This document shows positions 1 through 6,876 of a stretch of DNA of 16,219 nt, piece after piece (positions within the stretch are counted from its first letter, which is position 1; every line of letters starts with the position of its first letter). The notes beneath the pieces were generated by a model that saw only the letters and a list, made by a program, of their open reading frames with translations, was not told where the DNA came from and searched no databases. The stretch spans positions 1 through 16,219 of the forward strand of contig CALANQ010000292.1 in NCBI GenBank assembly GCA_937926025.1. The letters run 5' to 3'. The position numbers were made by a program, and so were the translations under genes. This DNA comes from an uncultured Acidimicrobiales bacterium (GTDB lineage Bacteria > Actinomycetota > Acidimicrobiia > Acidimicrobiales > Iamiaceae).

Positions 1-468
1 GGTGAGGGGGTGCGTGCTGATCCCGCCGGCCTGGAGCGTGCGGGTGAGGGCGTCGTGCAGGGCGACGTAGCCGCCGCAGATGGAGGCCGTGCGGGTGCCG
101 CCGTCGGCCTGGAGCACGTCGCAGTCCACGATGACCTGCCGCTCGCCCAGCGCCTTCATGTCGCACACCGATCGCAGCGAGCGGCCGATGAGGCGCTGGA
201 TCTCCTGGGTGCGGCCGGACTGCTTGCCCTTCGCGGCCTCTCGTCCGATGCGCTCGGCGGAAGCGCCGGGGAGCATCGAGTACTCGGCGGTGACCCAGCC
301 CTTGCCCTTGCCCTTCATCCAGCGGGGCACGTTCTCGTGGATGGACGCCGTGCAGAGCACCCGGGTGTTCCCGAACGACACCAGCACGGACCCGGCGGCC
401 TGCACCGTGAAGTCCCGTTCGAAGGTGATCGGTCGGAGTTCGTCGTTCTGGCGGCCGTCGGCGCGCAT
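1..468 (-). CDS. rph: Ribonuclease PH, N-terminal 156 residues (3' end outside window)
   Basis: RNase PH is a phosphorolytic 3'-5' exoribonuclease that trims tRNA 3' ends in the cytoplasm, using phosphate and releasing nucleoside diphosphates. The frame starts at ATG 468-466 with an AGGGAG ribosome site 8 nt upstream and reads MRADGRQNDELRPI, the family's usual opening. Other family hallmarks are GNTRVLCTASI (33-43), the GWVTAEYSMLP stretch (58-67), REAAKGKQSGRTQEIQRLIG (76-95) and GGTRTASICGG (123-133), which carries the phosphate-binding Thr/Arg. The full protein is usually about 240-250 residues, so the last third is missing at the window edge, not broken. It lies downstream of murI on the same strand, 173 bp away, as in mycobacteria. 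Identification is firm; only the unseen C-terminus is unknown. Confidence 0.96.
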   Translation of the reverse strand, partial: MRADGRQNDELRPITFERDFTVQAAGSVLVSFGNTRVLCTASIHENVPRWMKGKGKGWVTAEYSMLPGASAERIGREAAKGKQSGRTQEIQRLIGRSLRSVCDMKALGERQVIVDCDVLQADGGTRTASICGGYVALHDALTRTLQAGGISTHPLT

Positions 469-563
469 GGGGTCGCTCCCTGGAGAAGGTCGGAGGGTCG
501 GGCCGCCCATCGTCGCAGACCGACCACCTCGACCCCCACCCTCTCCGAACTTTCGATGGTGGT

Positions 564-595
564 GGTTGCACCGCAACCGCTGGCACAGAACGTTC
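564..595. promoter_or_regulatory. Inverted repeats in the rph-murI gap
   Basis: The 173-bp gap between the end of murI and the start of rph contains a perfect 6-bp inverted repeat (GGTTGC-ACC-GCAACC, 564-578) and a perfect 8-bp palindrome (GAACGTTC, 588-595). Their position, 96-130 bp before the rph start, would fit an operator or a small RNA hairpin in an rph leader. I cannot tell which, and no convincing -10/-35 pair is visible beside them. Confidence 0.3.
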
Positions 596-641
596 CGGGA
601 GGGCGGGGACGGGGCGCCGGAGGGTCGGGCAGGCGGTCGGG

Positions 642-1487
642 TCAGGGGGACCAGGGGGCTCGTTCGGCTGCGGCCAGCTCGGGGCCGAGGAGGCGGGCGC
701 CGAGGTCGCGGAAGCGCTCGACGTCGCCGGACGACACGAAGCGGTGGGTGCCGGTGCGGCCGGGCGCGGCCGGGGCGAGGGCGGGTTCGTCGGGCGCCGG
801 GGACCGGTCGTGGAACATGGCGAGGGCCTCGAAGGCGGTCTCGTCGGCGGAGGACACCAGCACCACGTCCCGCCCCACCACGTCGGTGATGGTCCGGGCC
901 AGGTACGGGTAGTGCGTGCACCCCAGCAGGAGGGCGTCGACCTTGGCCTCGACGATGGGGGCGAGCAGCCGTTCGGCAAGCACGTGCACCTGGTCGCTGT
1001 CGGTCTCGCCGCTCTCGACGAACTCGACGAACCCGGGACACGCGGCGACGGTGAGGTCGACGGCGGCACCGCTGGACTCCACGGCCCGCTGGTAGGCGCC
1101 CGATCCGACCGTGCCGACGGTGCCGATGACCCCGACCCGCCCCGTCTCGGTGGCCCGCACGAGGGACCGGACCCCGGGGTCGATCACGCCCATCACGGGC
1201 ACGTCGAGCTGGGCGCGCAGCGTGCCGAGCGCCGCGGCGGCGGCCGTGTTGCACGCCACCACCAGCAGCTTCACGTCGTGCGCGTCCACGAGGTAGCGGG
1301 CGATCTCGTGGGCGAACCCGGCCACCTGGTCCAGCGAGCGGGGGCCGTAGGGGTAGCGACCGGTGTCGCCGACGTAGACCAGGTCCTCCTCGGGCAGCAG
1401 GTCGATGAACGCCCGGGCCACCGTGAGGCCACCGAACCCGCTGTCGAACATCCCGATGGGACGGTCGTCGGCTCGGTCGGCGGTCAC
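642..1487 (-). CDS. murI: Glutamate racemase
   Basis: This cytoplasmic enzyme interconverts L- and D-glutamate and supplies D-glutamate for peptidoglycan. The 281-residue product has all the family motifs: FDSGFGGLTVA (14-24, with Asp15 and Ser16 near the substrate), GDTGRYPYG (40-48), VACNTAAAA (77-85, first catalytic Cys79), and LLGCTHYPYL (187-196, second catalytic Cys190 followed by His192). Length is slightly above the usual 260-270 because of a Pro/Ala-rich insertion around residues 229-243. The start is GTG 1487-1485; a TAGCCT hexamer ends 6 nt before it, which suggests a leaderless transcript. It is divergent from the response regulator gene and precedes rph on the same strand. Function is secure. 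Confidence 0.96.
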   Translation of the reverse strand: MTADRADDRPIGMFDSGFGGLTVARAFIDLLPEEDLVYVGDTGRYPYGPRSLDQVAGFAHEIARYLVDAHDVKLLVVACNTAAAAALGTLRAQLDVPVMGVIDPGVRSLVRATETGRVGVIGTVGTVGSGAYQRAVESSGAAVDLTVAACPGFVEFVESGETDSDQVHVLAERLLAPIVEAKVDALLLGCTHYPYLARTITDVVGRDVVLVSSADETAFEALAMFHDRSPAPDEPALAPAAPGRTGTHRFVSSGDVERFRDLGARLLGPELAAAERAPWSP

Positions 1488-1493
1488 CGGGCC

Positions 1494-1499
1494 AGGCTA
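1494..1499 (-). promoter_or_regulatory. Probable -10 element of murI (leaderless)
   Basis: Read on the minus strand, TAGCCT lies 6 nt before the murI GTG, which would place the transcription start at the start codon. The same hexamer precedes smpB. No clear -35 is seen. Inferred from position and recurrence only. Confidence 0.45.
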
Positions 1500-1574
1500 C
1501 GACCGCCGCTGACCAGGGGCCCGCGTTCACCCGACCCGGTACCGCACGGCGGAGACCGAACCCGACCGAGGGGA

Positions 1575-1603
1575 ATGTCAGGGGATTCCCAGGAAACTCC
1601 CAG
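1575..1603 (+). promoter_or_regulatory. Three 11-bp-spaced direct repeats before the two-component operon
   Basis: Three 7-mers repeat with an exact 11-bp period: ATGTCAG (1575-1581), TTCCCAG (1586-1592) and CTCCCAG (1597-1603), consensus nTnnCAG. OmpR/PhoB-family regulators bind tandem direct half-sites with this period, one helical turn. The last repeat ends 10 bp before a GAGGCT hexamer (1614-1619) that itself lies 7 nt before the regulator's GTG, matching the spacing of activator boxes that replace a -35. Likely the binding site of the adjacent regulator (autoregulation). Confidence 0.6.
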
Positions 1604-1626
1604 AGTCACCTGCGAGGCTGGTCGCC

Positions 1627-2313
1627 GTGACCGGTGAACGACTCCTGCTCGTCGACGACGAGGACAACCTCCGCTCCATGCTCGAGGCCGCGCTGCGCCA
1701 CAGCGGCTTCGAGGTGCACCCCGCAGCCAACGGCCGCGACGCGCTGGACGCGGTGCCCGAGGTGAAGCCCGACCTGATCGTGCTCGACGTGATGCTGCCC
1801 GACCTCGACGGGTTCGACGTGTGCCAGCGGATCCGCAGCACCGGTGACCGGACCCCCGTGTTGTTCCTGACCGCCCGCGACGCCACCGAGGACAAGGTCC
1901 GGGGCCTGACCATGGGCGGCGACGACTACCTGGTGAAGCCGTTCAGCCTCGACGAGCTGGTGGCCCGCATCCACGCCGTCCTGCGACGCACCGGCAACGC
2001 CAAGGAGGGCGCCGTCCTGACCTGCGCCGACCTGGAGCTGGATGACGAGGCGCACCTCGTGACCCGTGCCGGGGTGGAGACCCCGCTCTCCCCCACCGAG
2101 TACAACCTGCTGCGCTACCTGCTGCTGAACCAGGGTCGGGTCCTGTCGAAGGCCCAGATCCTCGACCACGTCTGGCAGTACGACTTCGGGGGTGATGGCG
2201 GCGTGGTGGAGACCTACATCGGCTACCTCCGCAAGAAGGTCGATCACGTCGATCCCCGCCTGATCCAGACGGTGCGGGGCGTGGGCTACACCATCCGCGA
2301 ACCCCGGGGCTGA
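1627..2313 (+). CDS. OmpR/PhoB-family response regulator
   Basis: The DNA-binding half of a two-component system, 228 residues. The receiver domain (about 4-118) has the acidic pocket DDE (10-12), phospho-acceptor Asp54 in VLDVMLPDLDG, Thr82, and Lys104 in VKPF. A winged-helix effector domain follows (about 130-226) with the LSPTEYNLLRYLLLNQGRVLSKAQIL segment and the recognition-helix/wing end VVETYIGYLRKKVD...IQTVRGVGYTI. The start is GTG 1627 (MTGERLLLVDDE), directly at the receiver's first strand; there is no strong ribosome site, and a leaderless start is possible. Its sensor kinase starts 3 bp after its stop, so the two are coupled. The 11-bp-period repeats just upstream suggest autoregulation. 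It resembles mycobacterial regulators such as MprA or TcrX in general form, but I do not assign a specific name. Confidence 0.93.
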   Translation: MTGERLLLVDDEDNLRSMLEAALRHSGFEVHPAANGRDALDAVPEVKPDLIVLDVMLPDLDGFDVCQRIRSTGDRTPVLFLTARDATEDKVRGLTMGGDDYLVKPFSLDELVARIHAVLRRTGNAKEGAVLTCADLELDDEAHLVTRAGVETPLSPTEYNLLRYLLLNQGRVLSKAQILDHVWQYDFGGDGGVVETYIGYLRKKVDHVDPRLIQTVRGVGYTIREPRG

Positions 2314-2316
2314 CCC

Positions 2317-3708
2317 GTGTCGCTGCGCGCCCGCCTCCTGCTGGGCATGGCCATCGTGGCCGCCGTGCTGGTGGTGGCGTCGCTGGCCATCACCCGCGCC
2401 ACCGAGCACAACCTGATCAAGCAGGTCGACCAGCAGCTGGAGCGCTCCCAGCCCGACTCCCGGCGGGGCGACTACGACGAGGGACCCGGCGAGCGCAACG
2501 GACCGCCCAGCGCCCTGTTCGTCGCCCGCTTCGACCCGGACACCGGCAGGCTCGACACCCTGTACGTGCCGGTCACGGCGGAGTCCACGAGCCCCCCGGA
2601 CCTCACCCTCGGCCAGGCCGTGGCCCACGCCGGCACGTCGCCGTTCACCGTGGCCGCCCAGGACAGCGATCTCCGCTACCGGGTGGTGGTGCGCCAGCTC
2701 GGCCCGGCCCGCCAGCCGCTGGTGCTGGCCCTGCCGCTGGAGGACGTGGACGAGACCATCCGCAGGCTCCTCACGATCCAGGCGCTGGCGGCGGCGGCGA
2801 TCCTGCTGACGATGGGCCTGGTCACGTTCTGGGTGCTGCGCCTCGGCGTGCGGCCCGTCCAGCAGATGACCGCCACCGCCAAGGCCATCGGCGAGGGCGA
2901 CCTGTCGCAGCGCATCCCCGAGACCGCACCGGGCACCGAGGCGGGCGAGCTGGGTGTCGCCCTCAACCAGATGCTGGGTCGCATCGAGGAGTCGTTCGAC
3001 GAGCGGGCCCGGTCCGAGGCCCGCCTCCGCCAGTTCGTGGCCGACGCGTCGCACGAGCTGCGCACCCCGGTGACCACCATCCGCGGCTACGCCGAGCTGT
3101 ACCGGCTGGGCGGCCTGAGCACCGACCACGAGATCAGCGAGGCGATGCGCCGCACCGAGCAGGAGGCGGCCCGGATGGGCCAGCTGGTGGGCGACCTGCT
3201 GGACCTGGCCCGGCTGGACCAGGGCCGTCCGCTGAACCTCGGCCCCACCGACGTGTCCGCCCTGGCGGCCGATGCGGTGGCCGACGCCGGCGCCGTGGAG
3301 CCCGATCGGCCGCTGTCGCTCGACGCCCCGGCCCCGGCCGTGGTGGTGGGCGATGAGGCCCTGCTGCGCCAGATCCTGGCCAACCTGGTGGCCAACGCCC
3401 GGGTGCACACCGACCCCGACACGCCGATCACGGTCCGGGTCCGCGACGTGGGCGAGTCCGTGCTGCTCGAGGTCATCGACCAGGGGCCGGGCATGGCGCC
3501 CGAGGTGGCGGCGCACGCGTTCGAGCGGTTCTACCGGGCTGACCCCGCCCGGACCCGCCACCGGGGCGGTTCGGGACTGGGCCTGTCGATCGTGGCCGGG
3601 ACCGTGGCGGCCCACGGCGGCACCGTCGCCCTGGACTCCACGCCGGGTTCGGGCACGGTGGTCCGGGTCTCGCTCCCCAAGCAGCCGGTGCCGCCGCAGC
3701 CTGCTTGA
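2317..3708 (+). CDS. Membrane sensor histidine kinase
   Basis: A 463-residue kinase that should phosphorylate the regulator encoded just upstream. Visible layout: first membrane helix about 6-26; an extracytoplasmic sensor region about 27-150, rich in charged residues; second membrane helix about 152-175; HAMP linker about 176-228 (RPVQQMTATAKAIGEGDLSQRI); HisKA dimerisation helix with His246 in DASHELRTPVTTIRGYAE; and an ATPase domain with the N box around Asn360 (ILANLVANARVHT), the G1 box DQGPGM (388-393), the F box FERFYRAD (402-409) and the G2 box GGSGLGLSIV (417-426). All catalytic motifs are intact. The start is GTG 2317, only 3 bp after the regulator stop, so translation is probably coupled. 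The signal sensed is unknown; the sensor region has no domain I recognise. Confidence 0.94.
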   Translation: MSLRARLLLGMAIVAAVLVVASLAITRATEHNLIKQVDQQLERSQPDSRRGDYDEGPGERNGPPSALFVARFDPDTGRLDTLYVPVTAESTSPPDLTLGQAVAHAGTSPFTVAAQDSDLRYRVVVRQLGPARQPLVLALPLEDVDETIRRLLTIQALAAAAILLTMGLVTFWVLRLGVRPVQQMTATAKAIGEGDLSQRIPETAPGTEAGELGVALNQMLGRIEESFDERARSEARLRQFVADASHELRTPVTTIRGYAELYRLGGLSTDHEISEAMRRTEQEAARMGQLVGDLLDLARLDQGRPLNLGPTDVSALAADAVADAGAVEPDRPLSLDAPAPAVVVGDEALLRQILANLVANARVHTDPDTPITVRVRDVGESVLLEVIDQGPGMAPEVAAHAFERFYRADPARTRHRGGSGLGLSIVAGTVAAHGGTVALDSTPGSGTVVRVSLPKQPVPPQPA

Positions 3709-3757
3709 GCCGGCGGCCCGGGGTGCCGATGCCTCCTCTGGGCAAGGTGCACCGCGA

Positions 3758-3775
3758 TTCCCAGCCGTTTCACAG
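3758..3775 (+). promoter_or_regulatory. Two 11-bp-spaced direct repeats before the secreted-protein gene
   Basis: TTCCCAG (3758-3764) and TTCACAG (3769-3775) repeat with an 11-bp period, and the first 7-mer is identical to the middle repeat before the response regulator gene. The second repeat ends 10 bp before a weak -10-like TTGGAT (3786-3791), the same spacing as at the regulator promoter. A further CTCCCAG lies at 3809-3815, out of phase. Probable second binding site for the adjacent regulator. Confidence 0.55.
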
Positions 3776-3837
3776 GTTCGTCTGGTTGGATCTGCGTGCT
3801 CCCTGATGCTCCCAGCCGCAACCCGAGGTTCGCATCC

Positions 3838-4731
3838 ATGCGCAAGCAGAAGACCATCGCCGCCGTCGCCCTGACGGCGGCCCTCGCCGGGGGCGCCGTG
3901 TTCGGCGCCACGCTCGGCAACCCGCTCGCCTCCGGCGCGCAGGACAACCCGTCGACCACCACCACCGCCCCGAAGTCCACCGACCAGGGCGGCCGCCCCG
4001 GCGGTCCGGGCGGGGCCGGCTTCCGGATGGGGGGCGGTGGCGTCGACCTGGAGGTCGCCGCCGACACGCTCGGCCTCAGCACCGACGAGCTCCGCACCCA
4101 GCTCCAGGCGGGCAAGAGCCTGGCCGACGTCGCCGAGGACCAGGGGGTCGACAAGCAGAAGCTGATCGACGCCCTGGTGGCTGCCGGCGAGAAGCGCCTC
4201 GATGAGGCGAAGGCCGCGCTGCCCGACCGGGTGGCCGAGGCCGTCGACGCCACCCACACGCCCGGTGAGGGCGGATTCGGCAAGGGCGGCCCCGGTGGCC
4301 GCGGCCCCGGCGGCATGGCGTTCGACGTGATCGCCAAGGCCCTCGGCATCTCGCAGGACGACCTGATGTCGGCGCTGCGCGACGGCAAGACCATCGCCGA
4401 GATCGCCAAGGAGAAGGGCGTCGACGAGCAGAAGGTGATCGACGCCCTGGTGGCCGACGCCAAGACCAGGACCGCCGCTGCGGTCGAGGACGGCAGGATC
4501 ACCCAGGAGCAGGCCGACAAGCGGCTGGAGAACCTGACCGAGCGCATCACGAGGTTCGTCGAGGAGGGCATGCCCCAGCACGGCCCCCACGGTGACGGAG
4601 ACGGTGACGGTGACGGTGGGCCCGGCCAGGGCGACGGGGGCGGCACCGCTCCCGGCAACGGTCAGAACAGCGGCGGCGGCTCCACCACCACGACCACGCC
4701 GTCGTTCGGCGGCAACACCGGCGGCAACTGA
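3838..4731 (+). CDS. Secreted Gly/Thr-rich protein with two helical repeats
   Basis: I do not recognise a named family. The 297-residue product starts at ATG 3838, with GAGG 9 nt upstream; in-frame upstream codons back to GTG 3796 would put a polar stretch before the signal sequence. Residues 1-35 form a signal peptide (MRKQK, then an Ala-rich core, with GAQ near residue 35). A Thr/Pro/Gly linker follows, then two related repeats of about 50 residues: 72-124 (LGLSTDELRTQLQAGKSLADVAE, then GVDKQKLIDAL) and 163-215 (LGISQDDLMSALRDGKTIAEIAK, then GVDEQKVIDAL). After the second comes DGRITQEQADKRLENLTERI, which resembles the short DUF2680-like helical motif of other secreted proteins. The tail is a DG run (252-261) and Gly/Thr-rich. 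It follows the kinase by 129 bp with its own regulator-type repeats, so it is a likely target of the two-component system, working in or outside the envelope. Confidence 0.85.
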   Translation: MRKQKTIAAVALTAALAGGAVFGATLGNPLASGAQDNPSTTTTAPKSTDQGGRPGGPGGAGFRMGGGGVDLEVAADTLGLSTDELRTQLQAGKSLADVAEDQGVDKQKLIDALVAAGEKRLDEAKAALPDRVAEAVDATHTPGEGGFGKGGPGGRGPGGMAFDVIAKALGISQDDLMSALRDGKTIAEIAKEKGVDEQKVIDALVADAKTRTAAAVEDGRITQEQADKRLENLTERITRFVEEGMPQHGPHGDGDGDGDGGPGQGDGGGTAPGNGQNSGGGSTTTTTPSFGGNTGGN

Positions 4732-4773
4732 GCCACCGCCCCCTCTCGCCGTCCTACCCGCCGGGACGGTGAC

Positions 4774-4806
4774 ACGGTGCCCGGGCCCCCAGGGTCCGGG
4801 CACCGT
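4774..4806. terminator. Bidirectional hairpin between convergent genes
   Basis: A perfect 11-bp inverted repeat (ACGGTGCCCGG, 4774-4784, and its complement, 4796-4806) with an 11-nt loop that can add three more pairs. It lies between the convergent secreted-protein and cysM genes and can serve both. It has no T-tract, as is common in high-GC actinobacteria. Confidence 0.75.
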
Positions 4807-4838
4807 CGCGTCCGGACCCGGGCGGGAACGGGTGCGGG

Positions 4839-5786
4839 TCAGAAGTAGATGGTGGCCTTGGCCCGCTTCTCGACCTCGTCGATGGGCAGGGTCCACACGC
4901 CGGTGCTCAGGTACTTCCAGCCGCTGTCGCAGACGATGGTGACGATGACGCCTTCGTCGATCTCCGAGGCGCAGCGCACTGCGCCGGCCATGATCGCCCC
5001 CGACGAGATGCCGGTGAACAGGCCGAGCTCGGTGAGGCGGCGGGTCCACTCGATGGACTCCCGGGGGCGGACGATGGTCTTCTTGTTGAGCAGGTCGTAG
5101 CCGTCCCAGTCCTCGAACACCGGCGGGATGAACCCCTCGTCGATGTTCTTGAGCCCGTCGACCATCTCCCCCGCCGGCGGCTCGATGGCCCAGATCTGGA
5201 TGTCGGGGTTCTGCTCCTTGAGGAACCGGCCGGTGCCCATCAGGGTGCCGGCGGTGCCGAGCCCGGCGATGAAGTGGGTGATGTCGGGGACGTCGCGCCA
5301 GATCTCGGGGCCGGTGGTCTCGTAGTGGGCGGTGGGGTTGGCGTGGTTGCCGTACTGGAACGGGAAGTACCACTCCGGGTGATCGGCGGCCAGCTTCTGA
5401 GCCCGGCGCATCGCCCCGTTGGAGCCCTCGCCGGCGGGCGACGGGATGATCTCGGAACCCCACACCTCGAGAGCCTGGCGGCGCTCCTCGGAGACGTTCT
5501 CGGGGAGGACCACCTTGAACGGGTAGCCCTTCATCTTGCAGATCATCGCCAGGGCGATGCCGGTGTTGCCCGACGAGGACTCGAGCACCGTCATGCCGGG
5601 CTTCAGGTCCCCCTTGGCCTCGGCGGTCTCGATCATCCACTTGGCGGCGCGGTCCTTCACGGACCCGCCGGGGTTCTGACCCTCGAGCTTGGCGAGGATG
5701 CGCACGCGAGGGTTGGGGCTCAGGGCGCTGATGTCGACGATCGGCGTGTTGCCGATGAGGTCGGTGACGCTGGCGTAGACCGCCAC
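4839..5786 (-). CDS. cysM: CysM-type cysteine synthase (PLP enzyme)
   Basis: A fold-type II PLP enzyme that makes L-cysteine by replacing the activated hydroxyl of a serine derivative with sulfur. The start is GTG 5786-5784, preceded by GAGGAG 7 nt upstream; an ATG 22 codons further up has no such site. The 315-residue product has PLP-lysine Lys44 (NPGGSVKDRAAKWM), the cofactor loop ESSSGNTGIALA (69-80), the GLGTAGTLMGTGRF loop (176-188) and a C-terminal TISSGA-like segment (GISSGA, 259-264). Several stretches match Mycobacterium tuberculosis CysM as I remember it (HFxAGLGTxGTLMGTGRFL, NxDEGF, GWKYLSTG), so it is closer to the O-phosphoserine-using CysM than to CysK. The arginine of that enzyme that reads the phosphate (Arg220, in LRNMDEG) aligns with Lys213 here (LKNIDEG). 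It lies 81 bp after mec on the same strand; cysO is absent. Confidence 0.92.
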   Translation of the reverse strand: MAVYASVTDLIGNTPIVDISALSPNPRVRILAKLEGQNPGGSVKDRAAKWMIETAEAKGDLKPGMTVLESSSGNTGIALAMICKMKGYPFKVVLPENVSEERRQALEVWGSEIIPSPAGEGSNGAMRRAQKLAADHPEWYFPFQYGNHANPTAHYETTGPEIWRDVPDITHFIAGLGTAGTLMGTGRFLKEQNPDIQIWAIEPPAGEMVDGLKNIDEGFIPPVFEDWDGYDLLNKKTIVRPRESIEWTRRLTELGLFTGISSGAIMAGAVRCASEIDEGVIVTIVCDSGWKYLSTGVWTLPIDEVEKRAKATIYF

Positions 5787-5867
5787 GGTGGGCTCCTCGA
5801 AAGGTGACTGGTTCGGTCGGGATTCTAGGGGGCGGAGGGGCCGTTCCCCCACTCCGCGTGGCTCAGG

Positions 5868-6284
5868 TCACCCCTCGACGATGGCCACCGGCGTCTCGAC
5901 GATGGTGCCCTCGTCGAGGATCCAGGATCGCAGCATCGGCTCCCGGTCCCGGAGCGACACGATGACGTAGTGCCAGCCGAGCAGCAGCGGGTTGTCGGCC
6001 TGCTGCACATCGGTGGGCGACGGGTACGGGTCGGTGTGGGTGTGGGAGTGCATGACCCCGACGACATCGATCCCGAGTGGGCCCAGGGCCTGGTCGGCGG
6101 CCAGGAACCCGTCGGCGCCGATGGAGTAGGTCTTGGCCGACGCGTCGGCGTTGCGGGTGGGGACGAAGGCCGACACCAGGTCCGCACCGAACGGCCCGCC
6201 GAGCAGCCCGCAGGCCTCGTTGGGCAGGCCGGCGACCGCATGGCGGATCATGGCGAGGTGGGCCGACCGGGCGATGCGCAGCAC
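5868..6284 (-). CDS. mec: Mec-type JAMM/MPN+ metallopeptidase
   Basis: A 138-residue zinc peptidase of the JAB1/MPN+ fold. The JAMM signature is complete: Glu23 (NEACGLLGG) and HSH-x7-SPTD at 79-92 (His79, His81, Ser89, Asp92). In mycobacteria Mec frees cysteine from the C-terminus of the sulfur carrier CysO after CysM has built it there, and here the gene sits directly before cysM on the same strand, so the same role is likely. The start is GTG 6284 (MLRIARSAHLAMIRHAV); a TACGGT hexamer ends 6 nt before it, hinting at a leaderless message. The open frame runs much further upstream but enters the antisense of smpB. Odd point: no cysO fits in the 81 bp before cysM. A general JAMM peptidase with another ubiquitin-like substrate is the alternative. 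Confidence 0.88.
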   Translation of the reverse strand: MLRIARSAHLAMIRHAVAGLPNEACGLLGGPFGADLVSAFVPTRNADASAKTYSIGADGFLAADQALGPLGIDVVGVMHSHTHTDPYPSPTDVQQADNPLLLGWHYVIVSLRDREPMLRSWILDEGTIVETPVAIVEG

Positions 6285-6290
6285 GGCGTC

Positions 6291-6296
6291 ACCGTA
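6291..6296 (-). promoter_or_regulatory. Possible -10 element of mec
   Basis: Minus-strand TACGGT lies exactly 6 nt before the mec GTG, the same spacing as the candidate before murI. It shares the 57-bp divergent interval with the smpB promoter. Positional inference only. Confidence 0.35.
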
Positions 6297-6326
6297 GTGG
6301 CCGGGTGGCGGGGAGCCGCCGACCGG

Positions 6327-6332
6327 TAGCCT
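6327..6332 (+). promoter_or_regulatory. Possible -10 element of smpB
   Basis: TAGCCT, identical to the hexamer before murI, ends 9 nt before the smpB ATG. No ribosome site is seen between it and the start, so the mRNA may be leaderless or nearly so. Confidence 0.4.
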
Positions 6333-6341
6333 CGCCCCGAC

Positions 6342-6824
6342 ATGGCACCGAAGAAGAAGCCGGGCGAGAACATCGTCGCCACCAACCGGCAGGCGCACCG
6401 CGACTACGAGATCCTCGACACGTGGGAGGCCGGCGTCATGTTGAAGGGCAGCGAGGTGAAGTCCCTGCGCGAGGCCAAGGTCCAGCTGCGCGACGCCTAC
6501 GCCCGGTTCACCGGGCGCGAGCTGTTCCTGCTGGGCCTGCACATCGCGGCCTACTCCAACGCCTCGGCCCAGGGCGGCCACGAGCTGGAGCGCACCCGCA
6601 AGCTCCTCCTGCACGAGCACGAGCTGGCCGAGATGAAGATGCGGGTCGACCAGGAGCACCTCACGCTGGTGCCGCTGTCGCTGTACTTCAAGAACGGCCG
6701 GGCGAAGCTGGAGATCGGCATCGGCCGGGGCCGCAAGCACTACGACAAGCGCCAGGTCATCGCCCAGCGCGACTCGGACCTCGACGCCAAGCGGGCCATG
6801 GCCGCCCGCCGCCGGGCCGACTAG
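6342..6824 (+). CDS. smpB: SsrA-binding protein SmpB
   Basis: SmpB binds the tRNA-like domain of tmRNA and brings it to stalled ribosomes for trans-translation. The 160-residue product is full length and has the family's oligonucleotide-binding barrel: NRQAHRDYEILDTWEAGVML (15-34), KGSEVKSLREAKVQLRDAY (35-53), and the LYFKNGRAKLEIGIGRGRKHYDKR segment (114-137). A basic C-terminal tail (KRAMAARRRAD) enters the decoding centre in known SmpB. The ATG start at 6342 gives MAPKKKPGENIVATN, typical of the family. Its RNA partner, ssrA, lies about 980 bp downstream on the same strand, with one unknown gene between. Divergent from mec by 57 bp. Confidence 0.97.
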   Translation: MAPKKKPGENIVATNRQAHRDYEILDTWEAGVMLKGSEVKSLREAKVQLRDAYARFTGRELFLLGLHIAAYSNASAQGGHELERTRKLLLHEHELAEMKMRVDQEHLTLVPLSLYFKNGRAKLEIGIGRGRKHYDKRQVIAQRDSDLDAKRAMAARRRAD

Positions 6825-6876
6825 ACCCGTGCCGGGGCCGGTGGCGCCCCGCAGGACCCACGAACGGCGGAGCACG

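Noticed and set aside
4591..4620. GACGGT-type simple repeat
   Set aside because: It encodes the Asp-Gly run in the secreted protein's tail and keeps the frame. It is noted there and is not a separate element.
1606..5640. An open minus-strand frame of more than 1,300 codons
   Set aside because: It runs antisense through the two-component genes and the secreted-protein gene and into cysM in another frame. Its composition is GC-bias artefact (Arg, Gly, His, Pro-rich), and the genes it overlaps have clear family motifs.
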